DNA of 64,000 nt from Streptomyces sp. M92. Its GTDB lineage: Bacteria; Actinomycetota; Actinomycetes; Streptomycetales; Streptomycetaceae. The translations under genes were made by a program, and so were the position numbers. The stretch spans positions 5,642,001-5,706,000 of the forward strand of contig NZ_CP101137.1 in NCBI RefSeq assembly GCF_028473745.1. The letters are read 5' to 3'. Numbering within the stretch: the stretch's first letter is position 1; each line of letters opens with the position of its first letter. The notes beneath the pieces were generated by a model, which was not told where the DNA came from, ran no database searches, and worked only from the letters and a program-made list of their open reading frames with translations. Positions 9,383-17,640 of the stretch are shown here, piece by piece.

Positions 9383-9984
9383 TCACGATGGCCGGTCGTC
9401 TGACGACGGCACGCATCAACCTGCGGGTACCACCAGCGCACCGGCTTGACACGGCACCTTGTGCGCGCCGGCCGGGCGACCGGCACCTCCGGGGGCGGTG
9501 CCACGGGCGTGCTGGAGCCGGGTGATGTATGCGCGGCCACGGACGTACGGGCGGGTCTGTTGAACGCCGACATCCCGGCCCCCTCGGGTCGGCCGAGCTG
9601 TGCGGACTCGCCCGCGGCAGAGCGCGATCTCTCGTGGGGCTCCGCCGCGGTCCTGGCGGAAGCAGGTCCCGGCGCCGGAGACCCGTTGGGCCCGGGCGCC
9701 CAACAGAGCTATGCCGTCGGCCCCGATCCGGCTGCAGGCACGACCGATGGCCCGCCCCCCGTTCGAGGGGCAGGGAGCAGGCGTTCCCGGTGACCTGGCC
9801 GGCTGAAGTGTGACTGAGTGCTCCAGCCGACCAGTTGAGCGGTAGCCCGGCAGGGTATCCAGACCGATCCGGCGCTCTCTGGGGGGGCACCCGCCGCCGA
9901 GGTGAGGTCTGCCAGCCGCTGGACTGGGTTCCCGAGCGCTCGTGGACAGGGATCTCTGCCGTCCCGTCAGGCCTGGGCCAACGG
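9383..9984. other. Gene-poor stretch with eroded coding look
   Basis: About 600 bases after the RidA remnant. Both strands have open frames, but none gives a recognisable protein or has a good ribosome-binding site. It may hold further gene debris. Confidence 0.35.
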
Positions 9985-10458
9985 TCACGATGTCGCGTCG
10001 GGAGGGCCCGGCTTGGCCAGTGCGGTGGCGCTCGGGCTGCCGGGATCTGCGGTGTAGAGCACCAGCCGCAGGCTGGTGCCGGGCATGAGCAGGGTTTGAC
10101 GGTCCAGTTCCAGCTCGCCGAGTGGGGGATGATGCAGGCGTTTACGCAGCGTCGACCGGGGGTGCACGTCATGGCTGCGCCAACCGGCGACGAAGTCCGG
10201 GTCGTGCGCGGCGTACTCGTTGACCAGCTCGCCCAGCGCACGGTCCGCCGGGTGACGGGCGCCGGCCGCGCGCAGGTGGGCGGCGGACTGCCGGGCGAAG
10301 TGGCCTTCCGCGCCGACGGGTGCCGAGCAGGGGGTGCCGGCCAGCCGGATGGCGAGACGCACAGTGTTGCGCTCGTGGGTGGGCAACTGCGCGAAGTCGG
10401 TGATCAACGCGGCCGCCGCAGAGCCGGTGACACCTGACGCCTGACTGGCATGGGACAC
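9985..10458 (-). pseudogene. MmyB-like ligand-binding domain of an XRE-type regulator, HTH missing
   Basis: 157 residues that match the C-terminal ligand-binding half of Streptomyces XRE/MmyB-type regulators: AAAALITDFAQLPTHERNTV, LAGTPCSAPVGAEG, ADRALGELVNEYAAHDPDF, AGWRSHDVHPRSTLRKRLHH and the typical ending GELELDRQTLLMPGTSLRLV. Intact members carry an N-terminal helix-turn-helix of about 80-100 residues and the linker that leads into this domain. None of that is found upstream on this strand. It is therefore a truncated gene, probably unable to bind DNA. Confidence 0.6.
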
Positions 10459-10499
10459 GGCTCGAACGACGTCTGAAGCTACGCCCTGTGTACGTCCGC

Positions 10500-10643
10500 A
10501 TGACCGACGAGGTCACCACCCTGCCCGACCACCCGCAGCTGCGCCCCACCGAATCCAGCCCTCTGCGCGAGCACGGCTTGCCCCTGGGCCCTGTGCTGAT
10601 CCTCCTGGTCGTTCTCGCCGTCTCGGCCGCGCTGATCATGTGA
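10500..10643 (+). CDS. Possible 47-residue protein with C-terminal membrane helix
   Basis: A short ATG frame encodes MTDEVTTLPDHPQLRPTESS, then a stretch ending GPVLILLVVLAVSAALIM. The last 18 residues are a convincing single transmembrane helix placed at the very C-terminus. No strong ribosome-binding site is visible, and the flanking DNA is full of broken genes, so this could be a real tail-anchored microprotein or the preserved end of a larger decayed gene. The function is unknown. Confidence 0.35.
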   Translation: MTDEVTTLPDHPQLRPTESSPLREHGLPLGPVLILLVVLAVSAALIM

Positions 10644-10749
10644 GAGGCAGGCGACGCGCAACGCCACTGCGCCATGCAGGCGGCTCGGTGCGGCGCGATC
10701 GCCTGAACAACCGTGACCGGCCCCGTGACGGCCTACCCAGTGAGCCGCC

Positions 10750-11080
10750 GGGGTGCGACTGATCCATGTCGCTCGCATCCCGTGCGCGAGGCCGCGGACG
10801 CCCTGACCGCGTAGACGACGAGCGGAGCGCTGTAGATCACGGTCAGGGCAATCGCCACGCAGGACACGTCGTCAGGGTTCCGGTGCGGCGTCGGTCAACG
10901 GGGAACGCGGTCGACGACCAACACCCCGTACAGGGCCGGACCCGCTGCGCCGAGCACCGTATGGGCCGCGGTGGCGCAGCCGCGGGGACGGGCGGCGCGG
11001 CCCTGCGCGACTGCGAAGGGCTACCGGAGCGCGCTGAAGCCGGTCAGGTATCCGCACTTCACGTAGGCGCCCACAACTCT
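10750..11080 (-). pseudogene. Possible membrane-protein remnant
   Basis: The minus strand reads VGAYVKCGYLTGFSALR, then in another phase AHTVLGAAGPALYGVLVVDR, then CVAIALTVIYSAPLVVYAVR. These hydrophobic segments are separated by stops or frame changes, which suggests an eroded integral-membrane gene upstream of nothing recognisable. The assignment is weak. Confidence 0.2.
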
Positions 11081-11095
11081 CCTCCAGGTGGCTGA

Positions 11096-11653
11096 TCAGC
11101 GGTGGACGTACTCCGCTGCGATGAACAAGACGGCTGCCAGCGGCATCACCCGTGAAGCGAACGCCGATCCGATGGTGGCCCGCCCTGCCCGGACCTGCGG
11201 GCGTGCGTCGACGTGTCGTGCCATCTCGGTCAGCGCCTGTGCCGCTCGGACCCCGGCTCCCCTACTACGACGGGCCAGCCTGCCGGCCCATGGCGGAGGG
11301 AACAGACCCGCCGGCGGAGCCTGCGTCGTCCCCACGAACTCGAGCAGTCCGTCGCGCCGCGGTTCCACTCGCTCGATCTTCGACCAGGGCAGGAACGTCA
11401 CGGTCCACATTCTGCGGATGTGGACCCCGTCGCGGTCCGCGGTGAGGCGCCACAGTCCCACCCGGCAGCACAGCCACCCCGCCACCAGCGACGTCCACAC
11501 CGCGAAGAACACCGCGCCGGGCCGCGGATCAGCAAGCGCCCCGCCGGAGGGACGCCCGACGAACTCCACGAACAGCACACACCACCCCGCAGTCGCCACG
11601 CGACCGAGCCACCCCGCACGCCACACGTACGCTTCCGAGGACGGCCCGGTCAC
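11096..11653 (-). CDS. PH-domain membrane protein
   Basis: 185 residues from a GTG that overlaps the stop of the preceding small gene (GTGA overlap), implying translational coupling. Two hydrophobic helices near the N-terminus (ATAGWCVLFVEFV and AVFFAVWTSLVAGWLCC) are followed by LTADRDGVHIRRMWTVTFLP and WSKIERVEP, the layout of bacterial PH-type membrane proteins. A C-terminal hydrophobic stretch (AAVLFIAAEYV) may be a third helix. It is the last gene of a leftward operon after a cation/proton antiporter and a small membrane protein. Its role is unknown. Confidence 0.7.
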   Translation of the reverse strand: MTGPSSEAYVWRAGWLGRVATAGWCVLFVEFVGRPSGGALADPRPGAVFFAVWTSLVAGWLCCRVGLWRLTADRDGVHIRRMWTVTFLPWSKIERVEPRRDGLLEFVGTTQAPPAGLFPPPWAGRLARRSRGAGVRAAQALTEMARHVDARPQVRAGRATIGSAFASRVMPLAAVLFIAAEYVHR

Positions 11654-11850
11654 CTCCGCCTCCGGCTGAGGAGCCGCAGGCCGACCGCGCCGGGCAGGAG
11701 CACCGCGCTCGTGGCCAAGAGCCGAAGCCCAGGTCCGGGCAGCACATACATCGCGCTCCCGGCGATCGTGACCAGTGCGCCGACGCCCAGCAGCGGTCCC
11801 GCAGCACCTCGTCCCGGCCGGCGCTCGCCGTGGTCACGACTGGCGGGCAC
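11650..11850 (-). CDS. Small two-helix membrane protein
   Basis: About 66 residues from a GTG (VPASRDHG...) that overlaps the end of the antiporter gene by 17 bases. Two hydrophobic segments, AGPLLGVGALVTIAGSAMYV and LLATSAVLLPGAVGLRLL, flank a short PGPG turn. The frame extends farther upstream, but that part would lie antisense-free inside the antiporter C-terminus and does not look membrane-like. Coupling to both neighbours suggests co-production with the antiporter. The family is not recognised. Confidence 0.5.
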   Translation of the reverse strand: MPASRDHGERRPGRGAAGPLLGVGALVTIAGSAMYVLPGPGLRLLATSAVLLPGAVGLRLLSRRRR

Positions 11851-13081
11851 GGCCCTCTTCCTGGCTCGGGTCTCGCTTCTGCACGCTGGTCGCCGGCTCG
11901 GGGATGCCGGCCAGGTCCTCGACATCGAAGAGCCGTGCAATGGGCACGTCGGTGCTGCTGTGAGCGATGATCGAGAAGGCGATGCAGACGGCGATGAGCG
12001 TGTACGCCTGGTCCCCCTGCGGGATACCGGCCTGAAGCACGAGAAGCCCGTAGACCACGGACGCGAAACCCTTGGGGCCGAACCACGCGGCCACCAGCTT
12101 CTCCCGTCGGTCGAATTGCGTGCCGACGAGCGAGATCAGCATCGAGGCGGGCCGCACCAGCAGGATCGCCAGAATCACCACCACGTACCCGGGCCAGGAC
12201 AGGTCGGCGAAGAGCTGGGGCGTCAACAGGGCACCGAAAACGAGCAGTGCGGCGAACTTGGCCAGCTCTGCGAGCGCTTCGCCCAGCGGTTCGAAGGCCG
12301 TCTTCGCCTCCGGGGACACGGCGGTGAGAACGGCACCTGCGGAGAAGGCGGCCAGGTAGGGGTTGGCGTGGGTCAGGTGGCAGGCGGCGTACAGGATGAT
12401 GCCGGTGGCCAGCGGCAGCAGTGGCTGCAGTTTGGGCTCCGCCCCCAGCAGCCGGAACCGTACGAGCCCGTTCACCAACAGGGGCAGCACTACGCCGAAA
12501 GCGAGCCCCAGCACGAGCTCGAGGGCGATCTTTCCGAGAGCGGACTCCGCGTGGCCACTGGTCGGGCCGGCGGCTGCGATGAGGACGAGCACCAATGGCA
12601 GGGCGAGCCCGTCGTTGATGCCGCTCTCCACGTTCAGCAACTGCCGCAGTTTGGCCGGCACTTCCTTGCGGCCCACGATCGCCGAGGCGAATACCGGGTC
12701 CGTGGGCGCCAGAACGGCGCCCACGAGGAAGGAAGTCGTCCAGTCCAACCCGACCAGGTAGTGGGTGATCAGTGCCATGCCGACGAAGGCGAGCGGCATG
12801 CCGAGGCCGAGGGCGCGGGCCGGGTTCTTCCAGTTCTTCCGAAGCTTCGGGAAGGACACGTGCATGCCGTCGGTGAACAGCACCGCGAACAGCGCCAGGT
12901 CGGCGGTGACCGCGACGATGTCGCTGTCCGGTGAGATGTGGATCAGGCCGAAGAAGCCGTCGCTGACGAGCGCGCCGCCGACCAGGAACAGGAAGGAGGT
13001 GGACAGTACGGTCCGGGCCGCGAGTCCGGAGAGAAGAACCGCGATGAGCAATGCGGCGCCGAAGACCGCGACGAGTACCAC
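11834..13081 (-). CDS. CPA1-type cation:proton antiporter
   Basis: About 415 residues with 10-12 hydrophobic helices. Family motifs include GAVLAPTDPVFASAIVG, the membrane Asp-containing segment, then LLNVESGINDGLALPLVLVL (the ExGxNDG signature of CPA1/NhaP-type exchangers) and later FGPKGFASVVYGLL. It should exchange Na+ or K+ for H+ across the cytoplasmic membrane. The first in-frame start is TTG at 13090, but GTG at 13081 has GGAG nine bases upstream and is preferred. It leads a three-gene leftward operon with overlapping reading frames. Confidence 0.85.
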   Translation of the reverse strand: MVLVAVFGAALLIAVLLSGLAARTVLSTSFLFLVGGALVSDGFFGLIHISPDSDIVAVTADLALFAVLFTDGMHVSFPKLRKNWKNPARALGLGMPLAFVGMALITHYLVGLDWTTSFLVGAVLAPTDPVFASAIVGRKEVPAKLRQLLNVESGINDGLALPLVLVLIAAAGPTSGHAESALGKIALELVLGLAFGVVLPLLVNGLVRFRLLGAEPKLQPLLPLATGIILYAACHLTHANPYLAAFSAGAVLTAVSPEAKTAFEPLGEALAELAKFAALLVFGALLTPQLFADLSWPGYVVVILAILLVRPASMLISLVGTQFDRREKLVAAWFGPKGFASVVYGLLVLQAGIPQGDQAYTLIAVCIAFSIIAHSSTDVPIARLFDVEDLAGIPEPATSVQKRDPSQEEGRARQS

Positions 13082-13617
13082 GAAGACCAACTCCGATCGG
13101 CGAAGACATCTGTTCCCTGATCGCCGACCAGTCTTCCCGGCACTCCGCGACGGACTTTACACGATTCTTACGCGTCCCTGACAGGTGCCTGGCCGGGCAG
13201 CGACCGTCCACCGTAGCCTGCTGTGCTCGCGAGCGATCAGCCGGCCTTCAGTGCTTGCGCCCGGCCTGCGACCACGGTCGACCCGGTGTGACGGTCCGGG
13301 GTGGAGGGTGGCTGCTTGAGGTGGACGAGGACGTCGGTGGTGATGGTCGGGCGACCACTGGTGCCGGCAACGACGATCTTGACCGGTGCCGTGGCAGTGG
13401 AGGGAGGGAGTTCGTGGGTACCGGAGTCGGAACCGTGGCGTTCGCCGTTTACTTGGTCTACGTGCTCGTCATGGTGCCTGACTGCGTGCTGCCAGCCACC
13501 TTGTCCTGTCCGGCGCGGCTCGCGGCCTGGTGTCGCGTTCCAGGAGGCGGTACCGCACCGGGCGGGCCGTGAACCGGACGAAGGCGCGCGCACCTTCCGT
13601 GACCAACCGAATCGGGC
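13082..13617. other. Intergenic stretch with a possible leftward gene fragment
   Basis: Upstream of the antiporter. On the minus strand, 13237 to about 13470 reads VKIVVAGTSGRPTITTDVLV followed by HLKQPPSTPD, ending QALKAG, with GC-rich third positions. No start codon with a ribosome-binding site precedes it and I cannot name it, so it is noted as a possible C-terminal fragment only. The rest shows nothing recognisable. Confidence 0.25.
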
Positions 13618-13791
13618 TCAGGACGAAACGCTTCCCTGCAGCCCCCAAGCCGCAGAGTCGCCTCCCCGCCACTCGACGAGCGGACTGCGGTCCAGGTCTT
13701 CGCGATCCAGCTCCACACCGTGCCGACGCACCAGCAGGATGACGTCTTGGGCACGATGCGCCACACCAACCGCTCTGCCCTGCACGGACAT
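13618..13791 (-). CDS. Small hypothetical protein
   Basis: 57 residues starting MSVQGRAVGVAHRAQDVILL, with GGAGGG 11 bases before the ATG. The rest (RRHGVELDREDLDRSPLVEW and onward) reads like a compact helix-turn-strand protein with coding-like third positions. It resembles small uncharacterised Streptomyces proteins, but I cannot assign a family. The last residues (GLQGSVSS) may be shifted from the original frame. Its function is unknown. Confidence 0.45.
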   Translation of the reverse strand: MSVQGRAVGVAHRAQDVILLVRRHGVELDREDLDRSPLVEWRGGDSAAWGLQGSVSS

Positions 13792-14204
13792 GGCACGGCC
13801 GCCCTCCGGAACGGTGGGCGTGTGAACGACAACGGGAGCGCCCCTTCCGTGTTCCTCCCCCGGAGGCTCCGGGCATGCCCAAAGACCACTCCCGGTGCCG
13901 GACTCACCCGTGGCGCGCTGCGTGCGGCTACCGGAAACGAACCGCCCCTTGGCCTGCCCGCGTCGGAGCATCCCTTGCCCTCCCCCTGTCAGCGCTGGTA
14001 GCGGTCTGGTTGGGGGCTTCCATCTACTTCCCCGGTACCCGACCACCTGATGCTCCCGGACTCCTTCACCGGACGTCCATGGGCGAAGTGCAGCAGGAAC
14101 GAGCGTTGTCCGTTGCCGGAGCCCGGCAACGGACAAGCAGCACCTCGCCTTGTCCGCACCGGGTTGTTACCGCTGGCCCTCGCACGGCAAGCCCGTGACC
14201 CGGT
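13792..14204. other. Gene-poor stretch
   Basis: About 410 bases between the small ORF and the DUF4396 gene. No supported gene or clear site was seen, apart from a purine-rich element that forms the ribosome-binding site of the small ORF. Confidence 0.35.
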
Positions 14205-14921
14205 TCACATCTTCTCCTTCCAGCCGATCCGCACGAGCCAGGCATTGACCGGCCACGCCGTGAAGAAGCCGAGGATCATGGACAGTTGCATCAGCATCCA
14301 GTAGGCAGCACTGGTCTTCAGCAGGCCGGGCGAGAAGATGACCTCCTGATACAGCCACATGCCGAGGAAGAGGCCGATCTGAAACGCAATGATGGACAGG
14401 GTGTCAGCCTTCACGGCTGCCCAGACGCCCTTGAGCCGACCGATGTTGCGCATGGGGACGATGGTGAAGTATTGGAAGAGAATGCCCAGGGTCCAGGCGA
14501 AGGCGAAGTCCAGGGCGAAGTCGGCGTAGAGGGCCTTGCCGGCGAGCGTGAGTGAGGCCGCGTACACGAGCCACTCGGCCCCGATGTCGCCGAGAGTGCA
14601 TCCTGCACCGCAGTGGCTGATGGCCTTCGACTGCACGTTCCACTGGGGCAGCTTGTCGGAGTCGGGCATGCCCTCCTCCTCGACCACCGGCCTCGAGGTA
14701 CGCCGACCGCGCGTGAAGTAGAACCACAGGGCGACCGGCCCCCAGTACAGGGCGGTGACCGGATACACCAGATTCATGATCCACATCTTCTGGCGGTGGC
14801 CGCCGAGAACGATGTCGGCCAGGATGACGAGCGCACTGGCGAAGGCCACGGCGAGACTGAACCAGGCCACCGCCTCGATCCAGTCGGCCGGCTGTACGTA
14901 CCGCTCCATCCGTTCATTCAC
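14205..14921 (-). CDS. DUF4396 integral membrane protein
   Basis: 238 residues with about six hydrophobic segments. The diagnostic stretch is SKAISHCGAGCTLGDIGAEW, a Cys-containing SHCGxGCxLGD motif characteristic of DUF4396, followed by membrane helices with FALDFAFAWTLGILFQYFTI. The two cysteines and the His could bind a metal or a cofactor (inference). The track start is GTG; an internal ATG four codons later is also possible, and neither has a decisive ribosome-binding site. Its biochemical function is not established. Confidence 0.75.
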   Translation of the reverse strand: MNERMERYVQPADWIEAVAWFSLAVAFASALVILADIVLGGHRQKMWIMNLVYPVTALYWGPVALWFYFTRGRRTSRPVVEEEGMPDSDKLPQWNVQSKAISHCGAGCTLGDIGAEWLVYAASLTLAGKALYADFALDFAFAWTLGILFQYFTIVPMRNIGRLKGVWAAVKADTLSIIAFQIGLFLGMWLYQEVIFSPGLLKTSAAYWMLMQLSMILGFFTAWPVNAWLVRIGWKEKM

Positions 14922-15019
14922 CTGCCCGTTCGTCAGTTCGCCGATGATCAGGTGGACAGGTACCCCGGAGTGGACCGGTCAGCACAGAGACGCTCGACCA
15001 GTCGCGTGACCCGAGCGCG

Positions 15020-15826
15020 TCATGTCGGAGCGGGCCCCTCAGAGCGGTCCTCTCGTCGAAGTCGTCGCCCCCCGCTGCCCCCCGTCCCCCGACGATGCGC
15101 ACGAGTCGGACTCCGGCCACCAGAACGATCGGAGTCGGAGGCGACCGGGCGGTCGAGCAGGCGAAAGGATCGGACCACCGCGATGGCGCAGGCGATGACC
15201 AGCCCGACGGCCCAGCCGGCCAGGCCCCTCAGCGCCTCCACGATGCCCGTCGCGCCCTCGAGCCCACGCGGAGGTACGAGCCCTTTCGGGTCGTAGACGA
15301 GCGCCAGCGCATCTCCTGGGCGGGTGGTCTGGGTGCACCCCCGCCAGATCCGGGCTGTGGAGGGCGCTCCGCCCCGGCTTTCCACCGAGCAGAAATAACG
15401 GCCCCGGGCCCCGGACGCCCTCTCACTCGCCTGGACGGATGTCACGACCACGGGCCGTTCCTGCCCCCGGGCCGTGAGGACCACTCCGGCGGCGGTCTGA
15501 GGCGTGTGCAGTGCGAGGCCCACGGCAAGGACGGCGACGATCCCCACCATGGCCCGGCCGGCGCGGACCAGGAGCAGGTAGAGGACAAGGCCCAGCGCGC
15601 ACACCAAGCCCACCTCGCCGGCGGCGAAGGCGGACTCGCCGGTCCACGCGCCGAAGACCCCGGCGCCCACGATCAGCGCTGATCCAAGGATTCCGGCGAA
15701 GAGACCCTCACCGATCAACCACCGAGGCGGCAGGCCCGTGTACTCCGCCGCCCCCCAGACCATGGCGCGCACGTGAGCCGCCGTGCGAGACCCGTCCTCG
15801 GACGGGACCCGGCGCCGTCTGCTCAT
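15020..15826 (-). CDS. Hypothetical membrane protein
   Basis: 268 residues. There are four hydrophobic segments: GLFAGILGSALIVGAGVFGA, EVGLVCALGLVLYLLLV, MVGIVAVLAVGLAL, and near the C-terminus LAGWAVGLVIACAIAVV. Between the third and fourth lies an extracytoplasmic-looking domain with two cysteines (GRYFCSVES and WRGCTQTT) that could form a disulfide. The last 50 residues are Arg/Ser/Gly-rich and cytoplasmic in character. The gene starts about 50 bases from a perfect 13-bp palindrome that shares its core with the promoter region of the next MarR gene, so it is probably a target of that regulator. Confidence 0.6.
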   Translation of the reverse strand: MSRRRRVPSEDGSRTAAHVRAMVWGAAEYTGLPPRWLIGEGLFAGILGSALIVGAGVFGAWTGESAFAAGEVGLVCALGLVLYLLLVRAGRAMVGIVAVLAVGLALHTPQTAAGVVLTARGQERPVVVTSVQASERASGARGRYFCSVESRGGAPSTARIWRGCTQTTRPGDALALVYDPKGLVPPRGLEGATGIVEALRGLAGWAVGLVIACAIAVVRSFRLLDRPVASDSDRSGGRSPTRAHRRGTGGSGGRRLRREDRSEGPAPT

Positions 15827-15878
15827 ACGTGGGCCCCCTCACGCCCGCAACGGGCACGGGACCCGCTCCTTCGGTTCA

Positions 15879-15891
15879 TTGCACTGTGCAA
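15879..15891. promoter_or_regulatory. Perfect palindrome, candidate MarR operator
   Basis: TTGCACTGTGCAA is a perfect inverted repeat of 6 bp around one central base. It lies upstream of the membrane-protein gene and just past the 3' end of the MarR gene. The 11-mer ACTGTGCAAAA (15883-15893) recurs at 16446-16456 in the MarR/oxidoreductase divergent promoter. This is the size and shape of MarR-family operators. Confidence 0.5.
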
Positions 15892-15908
15892 AACAGAGTA
15901 CGGTGTCG

Positions 15909-16415
15909 TCATTCCCAGCCGAGAGGGGACGGCCGGGTGTCCCCGGCCGGGGCGGAGGGCTCCGCGCCCGCCTCGTTGAAGGCGGCCAGGGCGTCGATGA
16001 GCGCCCGCCGCCTCTCCGGGCTCAGACGTTCGACGATGACGGCGATCTCCGTGCGCCGCCGGGCGGTGACCTCCTCGACCGTACGGTGTCCCTCCGCCGT
16101 GAGCCGCAGCAGGGTCTCCCGCCGGTTGTCGGGATTGACCTGGCGGTCCACCAGCCCGGCGGCGACGAGCCGGTCCACCATGCGCATGGCCGTCGAGGGG
16201 GCGACGCGGAGGAGGTCGGCGAGAGCGACGAGTTTGGTGGCGCCCAGGGTGGACAGGACGACCAGCATCCGGAACTGCGGCAGCGTGGCCCGGTCCTCGA
16301 CGGCGGACAGGGAACGGGCGGAGACCGCCACCAGCAGACGGGAGGCGGTCAGAACCTCCCGCGTGACGGCATCGACATCCTCCATGGTCCCCTCGCGGGA
16401 CTCGCGCTCCATCAT
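15909..16415 (-). CDS. MarR-family transcriptional regulator
   Basis: 168 residues with a winged helix-turn-helix: FRMLVVLSTLGATKLVALAD, then LRVAPSTAMRMVDRLVAAG and LVDRQVNPDNRRETLLRLT (the wing with the conserved D-x-R-R). Flanking helices form the dimer interface. The first ATG is adopted; ATG at the 11th codon (MEDVDAV) is possible. It is divergent from the deazaflavin-type oxidoreductase. Palindromic sites at 15879-15891 and 16446-16462 suggest that it controls itself, that oxidoreductase and the membrane-protein gene downstream. MarR proteins usually release DNA on binding phenolic or oxidising ligands. Confidence 0.85.
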   Translation of the reverse strand: MMERESREGTMEDVDAVTREVLTASRLLVAVSARSLSAVEDRATLPQFRMLVVLSTLGATKLVALADLLRVAPSTAMRMVDRLVAAGLVDRQVNPDNRRETLLRLTAEGHRTVEEVTARRRTEIAVIVERLSPERRRALIDALAAFNEAGAEPSAPAGDTRPSPLGWE

Positions 16416-16445
16416 GGGTCTTTTCTACCGGGACACTTCATTTAG

Positions 16446-16462
16446 ACTGTGCAAAATTTTGC
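16446..16462. promoter_or_regulatory. Candidate MarR operator in divergent promoter
   Basis: The 11-mer ACTGTGCAAAA (16446-16456) repeats the one at 15883-15893, and it overlaps a perfect 12-bp palindrome GCAAAATTTTGC (16451-16462). It sits between the divergent MarR and oxidoreductase genes, 31 bases beyond the MarR start and 79 before the oxidoreductase start. This fits autoregulation. Confidence 0.45.
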
Positions 16463-16540
16463 CTGCCGAAGTGATCGTCCTTGGGTCTTCCGCCCCGTCG
16501 AAGCGGGGAGTGGACACCGCCCACCCTCTGGAAGGCGAGC

Positions 16541-17086
16541 ATGACACCTGACGAAGCGGACCCCGCCAGACCACGCGTCCCCGCCGGCTGGCGCCGGCTG
16601 GCCGCTCGCGCGCCCATCCTCCTGTTCAGGGCCGGCCTGGGGCCGCTACTCGGCAGACGGTTCCTGCTGTTGCACCATGTGGGCCGGGTCAGCGGAAGCG
16701 ACCGCCGGGTGGTTCTCGAAGTCGTGGAGTACAAGGCGCCGTATCGCTGCTGGACGGTCGCTTCCGGTTTCGGTCCGCGCTCCGACTGGTATCGCAACCT
16801 GCGTGCCCAGCCGAAGACGGTCGTACAGTTCGGCAACCGCCACCACGCCGTCACCGCCCGTTTCCTCACTTCGGACGAAGGCGCCGACATCATGACGGGC
16901 TACGGCCGGCGCCACCCCCGCACCGCTCGTCGCCTGTGCGCATACCTGGGACTGCCCGCCGACGGCTCCGAGTCGGCCCTGCGCGAGGCCGGGCGCACGA
17001 TCCCCTTCGTCCGCCTCGAGGCAGACACCTGTCCACCGGACGAGCCGCGCCGTGCCGGCCATGACACACCGACTCCCCGGAAGTGA
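16541..17086 (+). CDS. Deazaflavin-dependent nitroreductase-like (Ddn-type, DUF385) protein
   Basis: 181 residues from ATG 16541, with GGAAGG shortly upstream. The core LLLHHVGRVSGSDRRVVLEV, WTVASGFGPRSDWYRNLRAQ and VQFGNRHHAVTARFL matches the split beta-barrel of F420-dependent nitroreductase-like proteins. G-R-x-S-G-x-x-R is the usual cofactor-phosphate motif and W-Y-R-N-L the usual mid motif. It probably reduces quinones or nitro compounds using reduced F420. A C-terminal Pro/Arg-rich tail is extra. It is probably repressed by the divergent MarR protein. Confidence 0.75.
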   Translation: MTPDEADPARPRVPAGWRRLAARAPILLFRAGLGPLLGRRFLLLHHVGRVSGSDRRVVLEVVEYKAPYRCWTVASGFGPRSDWYRNLRAQPKTVVQFGNRHHAVTARFLTSDEGADIMTGYGRRHPRTARRLCAYLGLPADGSESALREAGRTIPFVRLEADTCPPDEPRRAGHDTPTPRK

Positions 17087-17092
17087 GCGACA

Positions 17093-17488
17093 GTGCCGAA
17101 CCCCACCCCCGATTCGGTGTGGACACGATTCCTCACGGACAACGAGGAAGCCATCGCCCGGTCCGCACCGCGAGAGCCATCAGCTTGGAGGCGGACCGGA
17201 CATCCGGAGAGAAGCGGCCACGTGGGCGACATCTGGTACTGCGACGACGCACTGTCCGAACGCCCATGGCGTCACCTCGACACACGCGGGCGAATACGCC
17301 GCCTCGGGCGCATCCTGGCAGGCGCGGCCGCGCTCGCCGTTCTCCTGGGACTCTTCTCCTGCCTTCCCGAAGAGCCCCCGAACCGCCCCACAGGACCCGA
17401 GAGCACCTCACGACCCCGGATCTCCAGTGCCGTTGTCGAGACACCGGCCCCGGCCTCCCCGTCCTTGCAGTCGGCGGACGCGGCGTAG
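17093..17488 (+). CDS. Hypothetical single-pass membrane protein
   Basis: 131 residues from GTG 17093, six bases after the previous stop. The N-terminal half is polar (TRFLTDNEEAIARSAPREPS). One transmembrane helix follows, LGRILAGAAALAVLLGLFSC, and then a Pro/Ser/Thr-rich tail likely outside the membrane. The tight spacing suggests an operon with the oxidoreductase. The family is not recognised. Confidence 0.5.
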   Translation: MPNPTPDSVWTRFLTDNEEAIARSAPREPSAWRRTGHPERSGHVGDIWYCDDALSERPWRHLDTRGRIRRLGRILAGAAALAVLLGLFSCLPEEPPNRPTGPESTSRPRISSAVVETPAPASPSLQSADAA

Positions 17489-17640
17489 AACGAACCCACG
17501 ACGGATGTCCTAGCGCAACAGACGAGCAGGATCTGACGGAAGGCCGACGCCCAAGCGCTCCGCCGGGTCCTGGACGTTGGGGAACTGCTCGGAGCCGGGC
17601 TTGCTCTCGGGAGGGCGGCGGCCACCGTCAGGTCGTCGGG

